From Paradesertivirga superstes (GTDB lineage: Bacteria > Bacteroidota > Bacteroidia > Sphingobacteriales > Sphingobacteriaceae), in contig NZ_JBBJCN010000005.1 in assembly GCF_037622515.1 (NCBI RefSeq), positions 124,001 through 188,000 of the forward strand: a DNA stretch of 64,000 nt, given 5' to 3'. The notes beneath the pieces were generated by a model. That model ran no database searches, had not been told where the DNA came from, and saw only the letters and a list, made by a program, of their open reading frames with translations. This document shows positions 8,939-16,125 of the stretch, one piece after another (position 1 is the first letter of the stretch; every line of letters begins with the position of its first letter). A program made the position numbers and the translations under genes.

Positions 8939-10240
8939 TTATTTTTGTCTGAAATATATTTGAATAGGAACACCACTGAAGTCAAAATGTTCTCTCAGCT
9001 TATTTTCTAAAAAGCGTTTATACGGATCCTTAATGTACTGAGGTAAATTACAGAAGAACGCGAACATCGGTGAAGATCCACTGATCTGCGTAATGTATTT
9101 TATCTTCACATACTTTCCTTTTAATGCAGGGGGAGGGTAGTTTTCAATTATCGGAAGCATCACCTCATTCAATTTTGAGGTAGGGATTTTCTTGGTTTTG
9201 TTCTCAAAAACCTTAGCTGCCGCTTCAACTGCTTTAAAAATTCTCTGTTTCTCAACAACTGAGGTAAAAACGATAGGCACATCGGAGAAGGGCGCAAGAC
9301 GTTGTCTGATCTCGTCCTCGAATTTCAGAGTGGTTTTGTTGTTCTTCTCAATTAAATCCCATTTATTTACCAGGATAACAGCTCCTTTTTTGTTTTTCTC
9401 CGCAAGATGGAAAATGTTTATATCCTGAGATTCTATCCCTTCAACGGCATCGATCATCAACAATATAACATCAGCTTCCTCTAAAGCTTTGATGGTCCGC
9501 ATTACCGAGTAAAACTCAATATTCTCTTTAACTTTAGTTTTTTTACGTAATCCGGCGGTGTCAATCAGCATGAACTCATGGCCAAACTGATTGTAATGGA
9601 TATGAATTGAATCGCGGGTTGTGCCTGCGATAGGAGTAACAATATTTCTGTCTTTCCCGATAAGGGCATTGATTAAGGACGATTTACCGACATTTGGTCT
9701 TCCTACAATTGCATATTTCGGAAGCGATGAATCATCAGGCTGGTCTTCTTCGAAATGGGAAACCACCTCATCCAAAAGTTCACCTGTTCCGGACCCTGTC
9801 ATCGAAGAGATGGAATAAATCTCACCTAAGCCAAAGCTGTAAAAAGGATGAAGATCATCAAGCAGCTTGTTATTATCTACTTTATTGGCAACCACTAATA
9901 CGGGTTTTTTGCTTCTGCGAAGTAAATCGGCGATGCTATCGTCCAGATCGGTGGGCCCGGTTGTAACATCCACCATAAAAAGGATAACGGTTGCCTCTTC
10001 AATGGCGATGATTACCTGCTCCCGTATCGCTGCTTCAAATACATCAGCCGAATTGGCCACATATCCGCCCGTGTCGACCACCGTAAAGTTCTTGCCTATC
10101 CATTCTGCCGATCCGTAATGGCGATCGCGTGTAACGCCGCTCTGATCGTCTACAATTGCTTTGCGCGATTCGGTTAAGCGGTTATATAAAGTGGATTTCC
10201 CAACGTTGGGCCGTCCAACTATAGCTACTATATTACTCAT
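8939..10240 (-). CDS. der: Ribosome biogenesis GTPase Der (EngA)
   Basis: The 433-residue protein has two tandem GTPase domains and a C-terminal KH-like domain, the diagnostic Der layout. G1 motifs are GRPNVGKSTLYN (residue 8) and GRPNVGKSSLIN (about 180). G3 motifs DTGG and DTAG, and G4 motifs NKVD and NKWD, are present in both domains. Der acts in 50S subunit maturation in the cytosol. It lies directly downstream of era on the same strand, separated by 121 nt of AT-rich sequence with partial direct and inverted repeats. Confidence 0.97.
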   Translation of the reverse strand: MSNIVAIVGRPNVGKSTLYNRLTESRKAIVDDQSGVTRDRHYGSAEWIGKNFTVVDTGGYVANSADVFEAAIREQVIIAIEEATVILFMVDVTTGPTDLDDSIADLLRRSKKPVLVVANKVDNNKLLDDLHPFYSFGLGEIYSISSMTGSGTGELLDEVVSHFEEDQPDDSSLPKYAIVGRPNVGKSSLINALIGKDRNIVTPIAGTTRDSIHIHYNQFGHEFMLIDTAGLRKKTKVKENIEFYSVMRTIKALEEADVILLMIDAVEGIESQDINIFHLAEKNKKGAVILVNKWDLIEKNNKTTLKFEDEIRQRLAPFSDVPIVFTSVVEKQRIFKAVEAAAKVFENKTKKIPTSKLNEVMLPIIENYPPPALKGKYVKIKYITQISGSSPMFAFFCNLPQYIKDPYKRFLENKLREHFDFSGVPIQIYFRQK

Positions 10241-10361
10241 TCAATTTTTGATTTTTTGATTTACGAATTACGATTGCAATTCAAAATCAAGTATATGGCA
10301 ATTCACTTTATAAATTTACGAATGCAAAAATCGTAAATCTTAATTCGTAAATTGTAAAATT

Positions 10362-11240
10362 TTAATCTTCGTATCCAAAGCTCTTCAGGTAATTCTTCCT
10401 GTTGCGCCAGTCGGGTATAACTTTAACAAACATTTCAAGAAATACCTTTTTCTGAATAAACTCTTCAATGTCTTTACGTGCATAGGTGCCAACTTTTTTA
10501 AGCATTGCGCCGCCGGGTCCAATCAGGATATTTTTTTGCGAATCACGTTCCACAATTATTTCAGCGCTTATCCGGGTGATTTTTTCTTCCTCTTTAAATG
10601 CCGTTATAATTATTTCAGTGCTGTAAGGGATTTCCTTCTGATAGAGTTTAAAAACTTTTTCCCTGATTATTTCAGATACAAAGAAACGTTCATTTCTGTC
10701 GGTAAGTGCATCTTTTTCATAATATGCGGGATGCTCCGGTAATTTATCCATGATGAAATTCATTACAGCATCTACATTGTAATCATGCAGTGCAGATGTT
10801 CCAAAAATCACTTCAGGATTCAGGGTTTCTTTCCAGTGCTCAATTTTAGCTTCAACCTCTTCCTGGGTTGATGTGTCAATTTTATTGATAACAACGGCAA
10901 TAGGAGAGGAGGTTTTCTTTAATTTTTCAATGATATCGTTTTCGTCGAAACGTTCATTTATATCGGTCACTAAAAGAATAATATCGGCGTCCACCAGCGA
11001 ATCATTCACTGCTCCCATCATACTTTCCTGCAAACCGTACTTGGGTTTTATCACTCCGGGAGTGTCAGAAAAAACTATTTGGTAATCCTCTTCATTTACA
11101 ATTCCAATTATGCGATGACGGGTAGTCTGCGCTTTAGGAGTTATAATGGATATTTTTTCGCCGACAAGCGCATTCATCAAGGTAGATTTCCCTGCATTTG
11201 GCTTTCCAACGATACTCACAAATCCGGCTTTATGCGACAT
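10362..11240 (-). CDS. era: GTPase Era
   Basis: The 292-residue protein has a single GTPase domain (G1 GKPNAGKSTLMN at residue 12, G3 DTPG, G4 NKID) and a C-terminal KH domain with the GPGGAMLKKVG loop near 241, the 16S rRNA 3'-end binding part. Era helps 30S assembly. The gene is paired with der, which suggests a ribosome-assembly operon, and diverges from the tRNA pair at 11354. Confidence 0.97.
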   Translation of the reverse strand: MSHKAGFVSIVGKPNAGKSTLMNALVGEKISIITPKAQTTRHRIIGIVNEEDYQIVFSDTPGVIKPKYGLQESMMGAVNDSLVDADIILLVTDINERFDENDIIEKLKKTSSPIAVVINKIDTSTQEEVEAKIEHWKETLNPEVIFGTSALHDYNVDAVMNFIMDKLPEHPAYYEKDALTDRNERFFVSEIIREKVFKLYQKEIPYSTEIIITAFKEEEKITRISAEIIVERDSQKNILIGPGGAMLKKVGTYARKDIEEFIQKKVFLEMFVKVIPDWRNRKNYLKSFGYED

Positions 11241-11257
11241 GAAAAATTATTTTAAAA

Positions 11258-11265
11258 TATATTTG
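11258..11265 (+). promoter_or_regulatory. Candidate -7 box of the tRNA operon
   Basis: TATATTTG matches the Bacteroidota sigma -7 consensus TAnnTTTG and points to the tRNA genes 90 bases downstream. No TTTG -33 element is seen at the ideal distance, so this is a candidate only. Confidence 0.4.
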
Positions 11266-11301
11266 GACTGCAAAGAAACGAAATATATCTTTGCAGTCCA
11301 A
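11263..11301. repeat. Perfect 13-bp inverted repeat between era and tRNA genes
   Basis: TTGGACTGCAAAG (11263-11275) and CTTTGCAGTCCAA (11289-11301) are exact reverse complements around a 13-nt loop. They lie in the divergent promoter region, right after the candidate -7 box. The arms could be a protein-binding site or a hairpin at the 5' end of the tRNA precursor. Confidence 0.65.
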
Positions 11302-11353
11302 TTCAGGGAGTAAGGAAATAAGTAATAAAGCCTAAAACCAAAGATTGCTAGAG

Positions 11354-11429
<76 letters not shown>

Positions 11430-11458
11430 AGGAAGTTGAAAGACACTTCTTTTTTTAT

Positions 11459-11530
11459 GGCCCGTTCGTCTAGGGGTTAGGACGTTAGATTTTCATTCTA
11501 GAAACAGGGGTTCGATTCCCCTACGGGCTA
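11459..11530 (+). tRNA. tRNA-Glu (TTC)
   Basis: A 72-nt cloverleaf: acceptor stem GGCCCGT/ACGGGCT, D-arm with TCTAGGGGTTAGGA, anticodon loop TTTTCAT with anticodon TTC, and T-arm GGGGTTCGATTCCCC. CCA is not encoded. Its 3' end is the integration site of the mobile element to the right: bases 11509-11531 are repeated at 38324-38346. Confidence 0.93.
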
Positions 11531-11531
11531 C
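11509..11531 (+). other. attL, 3' end of tRNA-Glu
   Basis: The 23 bases covering part of the T-arm and the 3' acceptor strand are identical to 38324-38346. This is the usual core site for tyrosine integrases that target tRNA genes. Confidence 0.88.
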
Positions 11532-11554
11532 TGGAAACACTAGCAAAAATCATT

Positions 11555-11589
11555 AAAAGCCTGCAAATCAACTGATTGCAGGCTTTTTT
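11555..11589 (+). terminator. Terminator at the left end of the element
   Basis: AAAAGCCTGCAA (11555-11566) pairs with TTGCAGGCTTTT (11576-11587) and a T-run follows. It lies 25 nt past tRNA-Glu, inside the element, and probably ends the tRNA transcript after integration replaced the native terminator. Confidence 0.85.
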
Positions 11590-11629
11590 GTTGGAATCAA
11601 ATCACCAAAATATGCATGATTTCGCATAA

Positions 11630-11682
11630 TTCTGGTGAGCAATTCGGTGAGCACTTTTTCCAGGAAGAGGTGCTCACCAGAA
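11630..11682. promoter_or_regulatory. Candidate integrase arm-type sites, left end
   Basis: TTCTGGTGAGCA (11630-11641) is followed by GGTGAGCA (11646-11653) and by an inverted copy TGCTCACCAGAA (11671-11682). The same pattern with one base changed, TTCTGGTGAACA plus TTGGTGAACA, occurs at the other end of the element (38251-38273). Repeated motifs at both ends fit binding sites for the N-terminal arm domain of the integrase. Confidence 0.55.
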
Positions 11683-11784
11683 ACGACATAAGATTCTGAC
11701 AGTCAACCTGTTCACTCAATGAACATCTTGTAGACCGGGGCTGCGAAAGGTAACTTTGTTTCACCTTTTAAATGCTATTTTTTT

Positions 11785-13005
11785 ATGTTCACTCCGTACA
11801 ATGTGCTTTTTTATCTTAAAAAGCGTAACACTTACAAATCAGGACCAGCTCCTATTTATCTTAGAATTAGCGTTGATGGACAGCGCACAGAAGTTTCTGT
11901 GGGCCGCGAATGTGATCCATCGCGTTGGAACTCCCATGCCGGTAGGGCTACGGGGAATAAAGAGGATGTTAGGGCACTAAACACATTTCTTGACAGTGTG
12001 CAGTCCAAATTAAATGTTGCTCACCACATGCTTCTGGAAACCGGCAAAGAAATTACAGCCGAAAGTTTGCGCGACCTGCTCACCGGAAAAAAGCCAAAAT
12101 CAAAAATGCTGCTGGATATTTTCCAGGAACACAACAAAAATGTTGAAGCCCTACTTGGAAATGGTTTTGAGCCCAACACCTTAAAAGGCTATCGTACCAC
12201 CGTTAAGCACTTGACCGCTTTCCTCACATGGAAATTTAAAGCCACCGATGTTCCCCTCGACAAGCTTAATCATGCTTTTATCACCGACTTTGAATTTTAT
12301 CTGAAAAGTCAATGTAAGATTAGTGGTGTATCTGCAGTTAAGTACATCAAGAACCTGAAGAAGATCGTAAACAGTTCCCTGGCTCATGGCTGGCTGTCAA
12401 CCAATCCTTTCAGCAATTACAAATCGACGGCAAGGGCAGGAGAGCGGGTTTATCTCACCAAAGAGGAACTGGACACCATGCACAAAAAGAAAATAAGCAT
12501 GGAGCGTCTGGCCCAGGTGCGTGACATTTTTCTTTTCTGCTGTTATACAGGTTTGGCCTACGCTGACATCAAAAAGCTAAAGCGCTCGGAAATAGGAATA
12601 GGGGTGGACGGCGAAGCCTGGATTTTCACTACCCGGAAAAAAACAGACACATCTTCAAGGATTCCTCTTCTAAGTAGTGCCCTGGAAATTCTCGACAAAT
12701 ACAAAGAGCATCCGCAATGCGATAGTGACGGAACGCTGCTTCCGGTACTTAGTAATCAGAAAATGAATGCCTACCTGAAAGAGATTGCAGACGTATGCGG
12801 TATCTCTAAAACGCTGACCTTCCATATTGCCCGGCATACCTTTGCCACTACGGTCACTTTAAGCAATGGTGTCCCTATTGAAACAGTTTCGAAGATGCTA
12901 GGACATACCAACCTTAAAACCACGCAGCATTATGCGAAGATTTTGGATATTAAGGTGAGTGATGATATGAGGCTACTGAAGAAGAAGCTTTCGGGAGAGT
13001 TTTGA
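11785..13005 (+). CDS. Tyrosine recombinase (site-specific integrase)
   Basis: A 406-residue integrase of the Bacteroidota type. Domains: N-terminal arm-binding domain (residues 1-90, FYLKKRNTYKSGPAPIYLRI), a core-binding SAM-like domain (about 105-205) and the catalytic domain (215-400) with HIARHTF, then GH in MLGHTNLKTTQHY, ending in the nucleophile Tyr. The position where most family members have the box I Arg reads TGLAYADI, so that Arg is Ala here, a variation seen in other Bacteroidota integrases. Beside attL, it should catalyse integration into tRNA-Glu. An earlier start at 11756 is in another frame and is not used. Confidence 0.92.
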   Translation: MFTPYNVLFYLKKRNTYKSGPAPIYLRISVDGQRTEVSVGRECDPSRWNSHAGRATGNKEDVRALNTFLDSVQSKLNVAHHMLLETGKEITAESLRDLLTGKKPKSKMLLDIFQEHNKNVEALLGNGFEPNTLKGYRTTVKHLTAFLTWKFKATDVPLDKLNHAFITDFEFYLKSQCKISGVSAVKYIKNLKKIVNSSLAHGWLSTNPFSNYKSTARAGERVYLTKEELDTMHKKKISMERLAQVRDIFLFCCYTGLAYADIKKLKRSEIGIGVDGEAWIFTTRKKTDTSSRIPLLSSALEILDKYKEHPQCDSDGTLLPVLSNQKMNAYLKEIADVCGISKTLTFHIARHTFATTVTLSNGVPIETVSKMLGHTNLKTTQHYAKILDIKVSDDMRLLKKKLSGEF

Positions 13006-13024
13006 AGTAGTTTACTATGAGGAA

Positions 13025-13054
13025 AGGACAGCCAGTACTTGGTTGTCCTATTTT
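13025..13054 (+). terminator. Terminator after the integrase
   Basis: AGGACAGCCA (13025-13034) pairs with TGGTTGTCCT (13040-13049), with one G-T pair, around a 5-nt loop, followed by a T-rich ATTTTAATTT. It starts 20 nt past the integrase stop. Confidence 0.75.
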
Positions 13055-13124
13055 AATTTACAGCATATGATCTGCTGCAGCAAAGTTAACCTGCGAAGAG
13101 AAAGCAGTAAACCGGCTTTCGGCG

Positions 13125-13237
13125 GCATAAATTCTCCTTCCTTCGTCAGTCCGATTTATTCCACGACCAGTTGACAGCTTTATCTTCTTCAGTAAGAGGT
13201 GGCTTAACCGTTCATGAGACTGGAGATTTATCCTTGG
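13125..13237. repeat. Dispersed repeat, copy inside the element
   Basis: The segment shares CCTTCGTCAGTCC, ATTTATTCCAC, GGTGGCTTAAC, GTTCAT and TTATCCTTGG in the same order with 38405-38490, which lies outside attR. This copy has about 26 extra bases in the middle. No open frame is conserved between the copies. The remaining parts of the 13006-13524 gap hold nothing else I can name apart from the terminator and a -7 box. Confidence 0.6.
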
Positions 13238-13500
13238 TCTTTCGTGAAGTCTTTCTTCAAAGATCTTTTCACAACCCCGGCATTTTCAAAGCCATCTTTT
13301 TCAACTTCAAGCTTCTGGGTATAGTGCTTACTGGTGCGAGTCATTTTTTTTAAGGTGTCTCATGCCAATTTTAGACAGGCGTTCTATTTCCTGGGTACAC
13401 TTTTCCGAAGAATGTATAAATCATAAAAATCGACCGTTTTCTTAGACTGCAGTAATAAGTGGCTTAATTTTTGAAATAATATTGCTAAATTGAATTTTAT

Positions 13501-13508
13501 TATATTTG
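13501..13508 (+). promoter_or_regulatory. Candidate -7 box before the toxin pair
   Basis: TATATTTG fits TAnnTTTG. It places a transcript start near 13515, about 10 nt before the TTG start of the first gene, implying a very short leader. No ideal -33 box is seen. Confidence 0.45.
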
Positions 13509-13524
13509 TACAAATCATATACAG

Positions 13525-13824
13525 TTGACTACAAGGAGCATTACAGATCAGATCACTACGCTTAAAACCGTAACAGCAGAGGTTTCTTCTTCGAAGGATG
13601 CTGCCTTAGCATTTTTGCTAAAGGCTGGTATTATTTCTGAGCCAGTTCGTAATGCAAAAATATCAGGTTTGAGTATAGTTAAAGCAAGTGACCAACAAGC
13701 TACTTTAACTCGTTTAGCAGCTTTTGCTTCCTCTTCAAGGGGGCAATTTTCAGGAAGAACTACTGGAAAAAAAGCATCAGTAAAACATACCGGCACAAGG
13801 AAAACCTCTTCTAAAAAACATTAA
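13525..13824 (+). CDS. Putative antitoxin partner, 99 aa
   Basis: A small basic protein that I do not recognise by family. Residues 1-70 look helical (ITDQITTLKTVTAEV, DAALAFLLKAGII) and the last 30 are a Lys/Ser/Thr/Gly-rich tail (RTTGKKASVKHTG). It has no ATG near the start: TTG at 13525 is the only candidate, right after a -7 box. Its TAA (13822-13824) overlaps the ATG of the next gene by one base, so the two are translationally coupled. Size, basic tail and position before a toxin-like gene suggest an antitoxin or accessory factor; this is inference from context. Confidence 0.6.
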   Translation: MTTRSITDQITTLKTVTAEVSSSKDAALAFLLKAGIISEPVRNAKISGLSIVKASDQQATLTRLAAFASSSRGQFSGRTTGKKASVKHTGTRKTSSKKH

Positions 13825-14429
13825 TGCCGTCCGTATCATCCGGTTATATTATTGGATATCATAGCTGCGATAAGGAAGTTGGCCTACGCCTCATTAATGG
13901 ATTCGATGAACTTAAAGCTAGCACTAACACTTGGGACTGGCTTGGGGAGGGAATATACTTTTGGGAGGATGACCCCGCTAGAGCCTTACAATATGCTTTA
14001 GAAAATGCTTCTGGAAAGCAGAAAAATAAAACAGCTGCAATTACACCGTTCGTGGTAGGTGCAGTAATTGACCTTGGGAAATGCTTGAATTTAGTTGAGG
14101 TTGAATCATTAATCATTTTGGCCGAAGCGCATACTGGATTAGCGAAGGTGATGGAGATCGCCGATGCACCCATGCCGATCAACCAAGATAAAAACAGAGC
14201 GTTGGACTGTGCGGTTCTAAATTACGTCCATCAATCTAATGAAAATGAAGGAGTTGATCCATATGATAGTGTCCGGTGTGCATTCCCTGAGGGAGATGCG
14301 GCATTTCCAGGCTCAATGATCACAGAGCGATTGCACATTCAGCTGTGCATTAGAAACCCAGAAATGATAAAAGGCTATTTTCTTCCTAAACCACTGAATC
14401 AATTTAATCCACATTTAATAGCTAAATAA
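13824..14429 (+). CDS. Putative ADP-ribosyltransferase-like toxin, 201 aa
   Basis: The N terminus reads GYHSCDKEVGLRLINGF, then about 25 residues later WDWLGEGIYFWEDDPARAL. A 'YH' strand followed by 'G-x-G-I-Y-F' and a helix is the pattern of PARP/ART-fold enzymes that use NAD+. The later block VVGAVIDLGKCLNL and the C-terminal HIQLCIRNPEMIKGYF recur in a broad family of uncharacterised bacterial proteins that I remember but cannot name with certainty. The gene is coupled to a 99-residue partner and sits as cargo next to the integrase, fitting a toxin-antitoxin or defence pair. The catalytic residues are inferred, not proven. Confidence 0.65.
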   Translation: MPSVSSGYIIGYHSCDKEVGLRLINGFDELKASTNTWDWLGEGIYFWEDDPARALQYALENASGKQKNKTAAITPFVVGAVIDLGKCLNLVEVESLIILAEAHTGLAKVMEIADAPMPINQDKNRALDCAVLNYVHQSNENEGVDPYDSVRCAFPEGDAAFPGSMITERLHIQLCIRNPEMIKGYFLPKPLNQFNPHLIAK

Positions 14430-14577
14430 TCTTAAACCGCTCTAACGGCATTCTATTTTTGATATAGGCTAATAGGCCAAGTCCATCTTACTTACTCTCA
14501 AAGATTCATAATGCAGCAGCTAGCAGTTCATAAAAACGAAAGTTTTACGTATTTACTGTAAGTCTGAACAATCCTAT

Positions 14578-14724
14578 CCATTTCACCGCGTAGGCACCAA
14601 AGAGCGCATAGCCAGACAATGGCTCAAGGCCGGGAAAGCCAATATCAAATAGACAACATTTCCCGCTTGTATAGCCTTGAACCATTGGCGGGCGTCGGTA
14701 TCTTTGTCGTGGGTGGTGAAATGG
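14578..14724. repeat. 147-bp palindromic element, copy 1
   Basis: The ends are exact inverted repeats, CCATTTCACC (14578-14587) and GGTGAAATGG (14715-14724). A second pair, CAATGGCTCAAGGC and GCCTTGAACCATTG, matches at 13 of 14 positions inside. The centre carries CGGGAAAGCC and CGCTTGTATAGCC. A related copy is at 41863-41987. The flanks of the 14430-14846 gap hold nothing else I can identify. Confidence 0.75.
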
Positions 14725-14846
14725 AACCATTCTAATAGTGAGATTCAAATAGTGCATGCGGCACTTGCACAAACATCTATTGCTTAAATAAGAAGGCTGC
14801 TATTTAAGTAAAATGGCAAAAAACTTAAATAAGGGATTTAAAGGGA

Positions 14847-15323
14847 CTATAAAAGTCCCTCATCAGCAAATGAAAAATACTCCTCTGCTGTAATTATCAA
14901 ATGATCTAATACTGATATATCTAATAACTTTCCTGCCTGAGTCAGCTTATTAGTTAATTGTCTATCTGCTTCACTTGGCTTCAAATTTCCTGATGGATGA
15001 TTGTGAGCCAGAATAATTGAGCTAGCATTTCCTTTCAACGCTGTAGCAAATATTACTTTAGGATCTGCAACTGTACCTGCTACACCTCCGGTGGAAACAG
15101 TGAAGATTCCTAGGACTTTATTTGCCCGGTTTAATAGCATGATCTTAAACTGCTCAATCATTTCAAACCGGGTATTGTCCCAGTTATGAAAGAAGAAGTT
15201 GTAAACGTCTTTTGAACTTGATACAGTTGGCCTTTCTGAAGCTTTGAACTTAGGCTGATAACTTACGGTAATTTCAGCAACCTGGAATAGTGCGATTTGA
15301 CTTGATAGCTTTTCCATAATCAT
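14847..15323 (-). CDS. RadC-like JAB-domain protein
   Basis: A 158-residue protein with the JAMM metal-binding motif: a Glu/Asp-rich start, then HNHPSGNLKPSEAD near residue 105 and the following Asp, plus ISVLDHLIITAEEYFSFADEG at the C terminus. This is the shape of RadC-like proteins carried by many Bacteroidota mobile elements; it lacks the helix-hairpin-helix part of chromosomal RadC. The biochemical role of RadC is unsettled. A start at 15317 (MEKLSSQ) is as likely as 15323. Confidence 0.88.
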   Translation of the reverse strand: MIMEKLSSQIALFQVAEITVSYQPKFKASERPTVSSSKDVYNFFFHNWDNTRFEMIEQFKIMLLNRANKVLGIFTVSTGGVAGTVADPKVIFATALKGNASSIILAHNHPSGNLKPSEADRQLTNKLTQAGKLLDISVLDHLIITAEEYFSFADEGLL

Positions 15324-15393
15324 AGATTTAATTAATTATGGCGCTCTCAGCGGCTGTAAACCAGACAAAGGGCAAAGTGGAGATTCAAAAAAT

Positions 15394-15406
15394 GCGGAGG
15401 CTCCGC
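15394..15406. repeat. GC-rich palindrome in the RadC leader
   Basis: GCGGAG-G-CTCCGC is a perfect palindrome in a 193-nt gap between the RadC-like gene and the HNH gene. Surrounding sequence is unusually rich in G and C for this element. No coding frame. It may be a leftover of an older element boundary or a regulatory hairpin. Confidence 0.4.
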
Positions 15407-15516
15407 CCTAAGGTGGATACCCATTTTTTTAATACTACTTTGGCGAAGCGAAACCGTGTCTGGGTTATGGCCGAAATTGGTGCAGATGATTAATAAAGAT
15501 TTCCTCCCTATATGAC

Positions 15517-16125
15517 CTATAATTGATTCAAAAAAACATTGGTTTCCGCAACTATATCAGCTGGAATTTCAGGAGAAAACTCTGTTTCCGAAATATTAAT
15601 TCCTTGAGCCTCGTTTATCGTATTCACTTCTATCTTATTAAGTTCAAAGAAAGCATATGTGAAATGACCCTTTCCAGTTTGACAGACATACTTAATAACC
15701 CTCTTGTTATTTCGAAAGAGAGCCAGAAACTCAATATTATCAAAGTAATTGTCAAGGTTTGGGTGGATAAATAAATATTGATTTGGGTCTCTAGGATTTA
15801 AATGTATCGTTGTGGAGTCTATCAAAAAATCCAGCCGCTCTCCCTTGATTTTCATGTTGCATCTCTTACATGACACACTAAGATTAAATAGCTCAAACAT
15901 AAAATCTCCGTACTTTGCTTTTGGCAGGACGTGCTCAATATCTATCACCATCTTAAATTCATTAGTAAAATCCTTTCGGCAATAGCAACATTGATCTTCT
16001 GTAATCGTTAGGTAATGAGTTTTAATTTTCGCCTTTACGTCAGATAATAACTCATTGTCCCATACCTTACCACCTTCGGCGATGGCAGACTGAATAATCA
16101 ATAAATCATTAGCATCTAAAGGCAT
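15517..16125 (-). CDS. HNH endonuclease, Septu PtuB-like
   Basis: A 202-residue protein with an HNH nuclease module: CCYCRKDF near residue 46, then DIEHVLPKAKYG with the catalytic His near 69, and LFNLSVSCKRCNMKIKGERL, giving the conserved Asn and the second zinc Cys pair. The C-terminal 90 residues are not recognised. Its start overlaps the stop of the ATPase gene by one base (16125), so the two are coupled. ATPase followed by HNH nuclease is the layout of the Septu anti-phage system (PtuA-PtuB), in which the ATPase controls a nuclease that cuts nucleic acid on infection. Confidence 0.8.
   Translation of the reverse strand: MPLDANDLLIIQSAIAEGGKVWDNELLSDVKAKIKTHYLTITEDQCCYCRKDFTNEFKMVIDIEHVLPKAKYGDFMFELFNLSVSCKRCNMKIKGERLDFLIDSTTIHLNPRDPNQYLFIHPNLDNYFDNIEFLALFRNNKRVIKYVCQTGKGHFTYAFFELNKIEVNTINEAQGINISETEFSPEIPADIVAETNVFLNQL

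Noticed and set aside
13171..13353. 60-residue frame after the integrase
   Set aside because: It lies over the dispersed repeat and ends without any conserved pattern; the other repeat copy does not preserve it.
14545..14772. 75-residue frame covering the 147-bp palindromic element
   Set aside because: It is a by-product of the palindrome; the related copy at 41.9 kb does not keep it as a matching protein.
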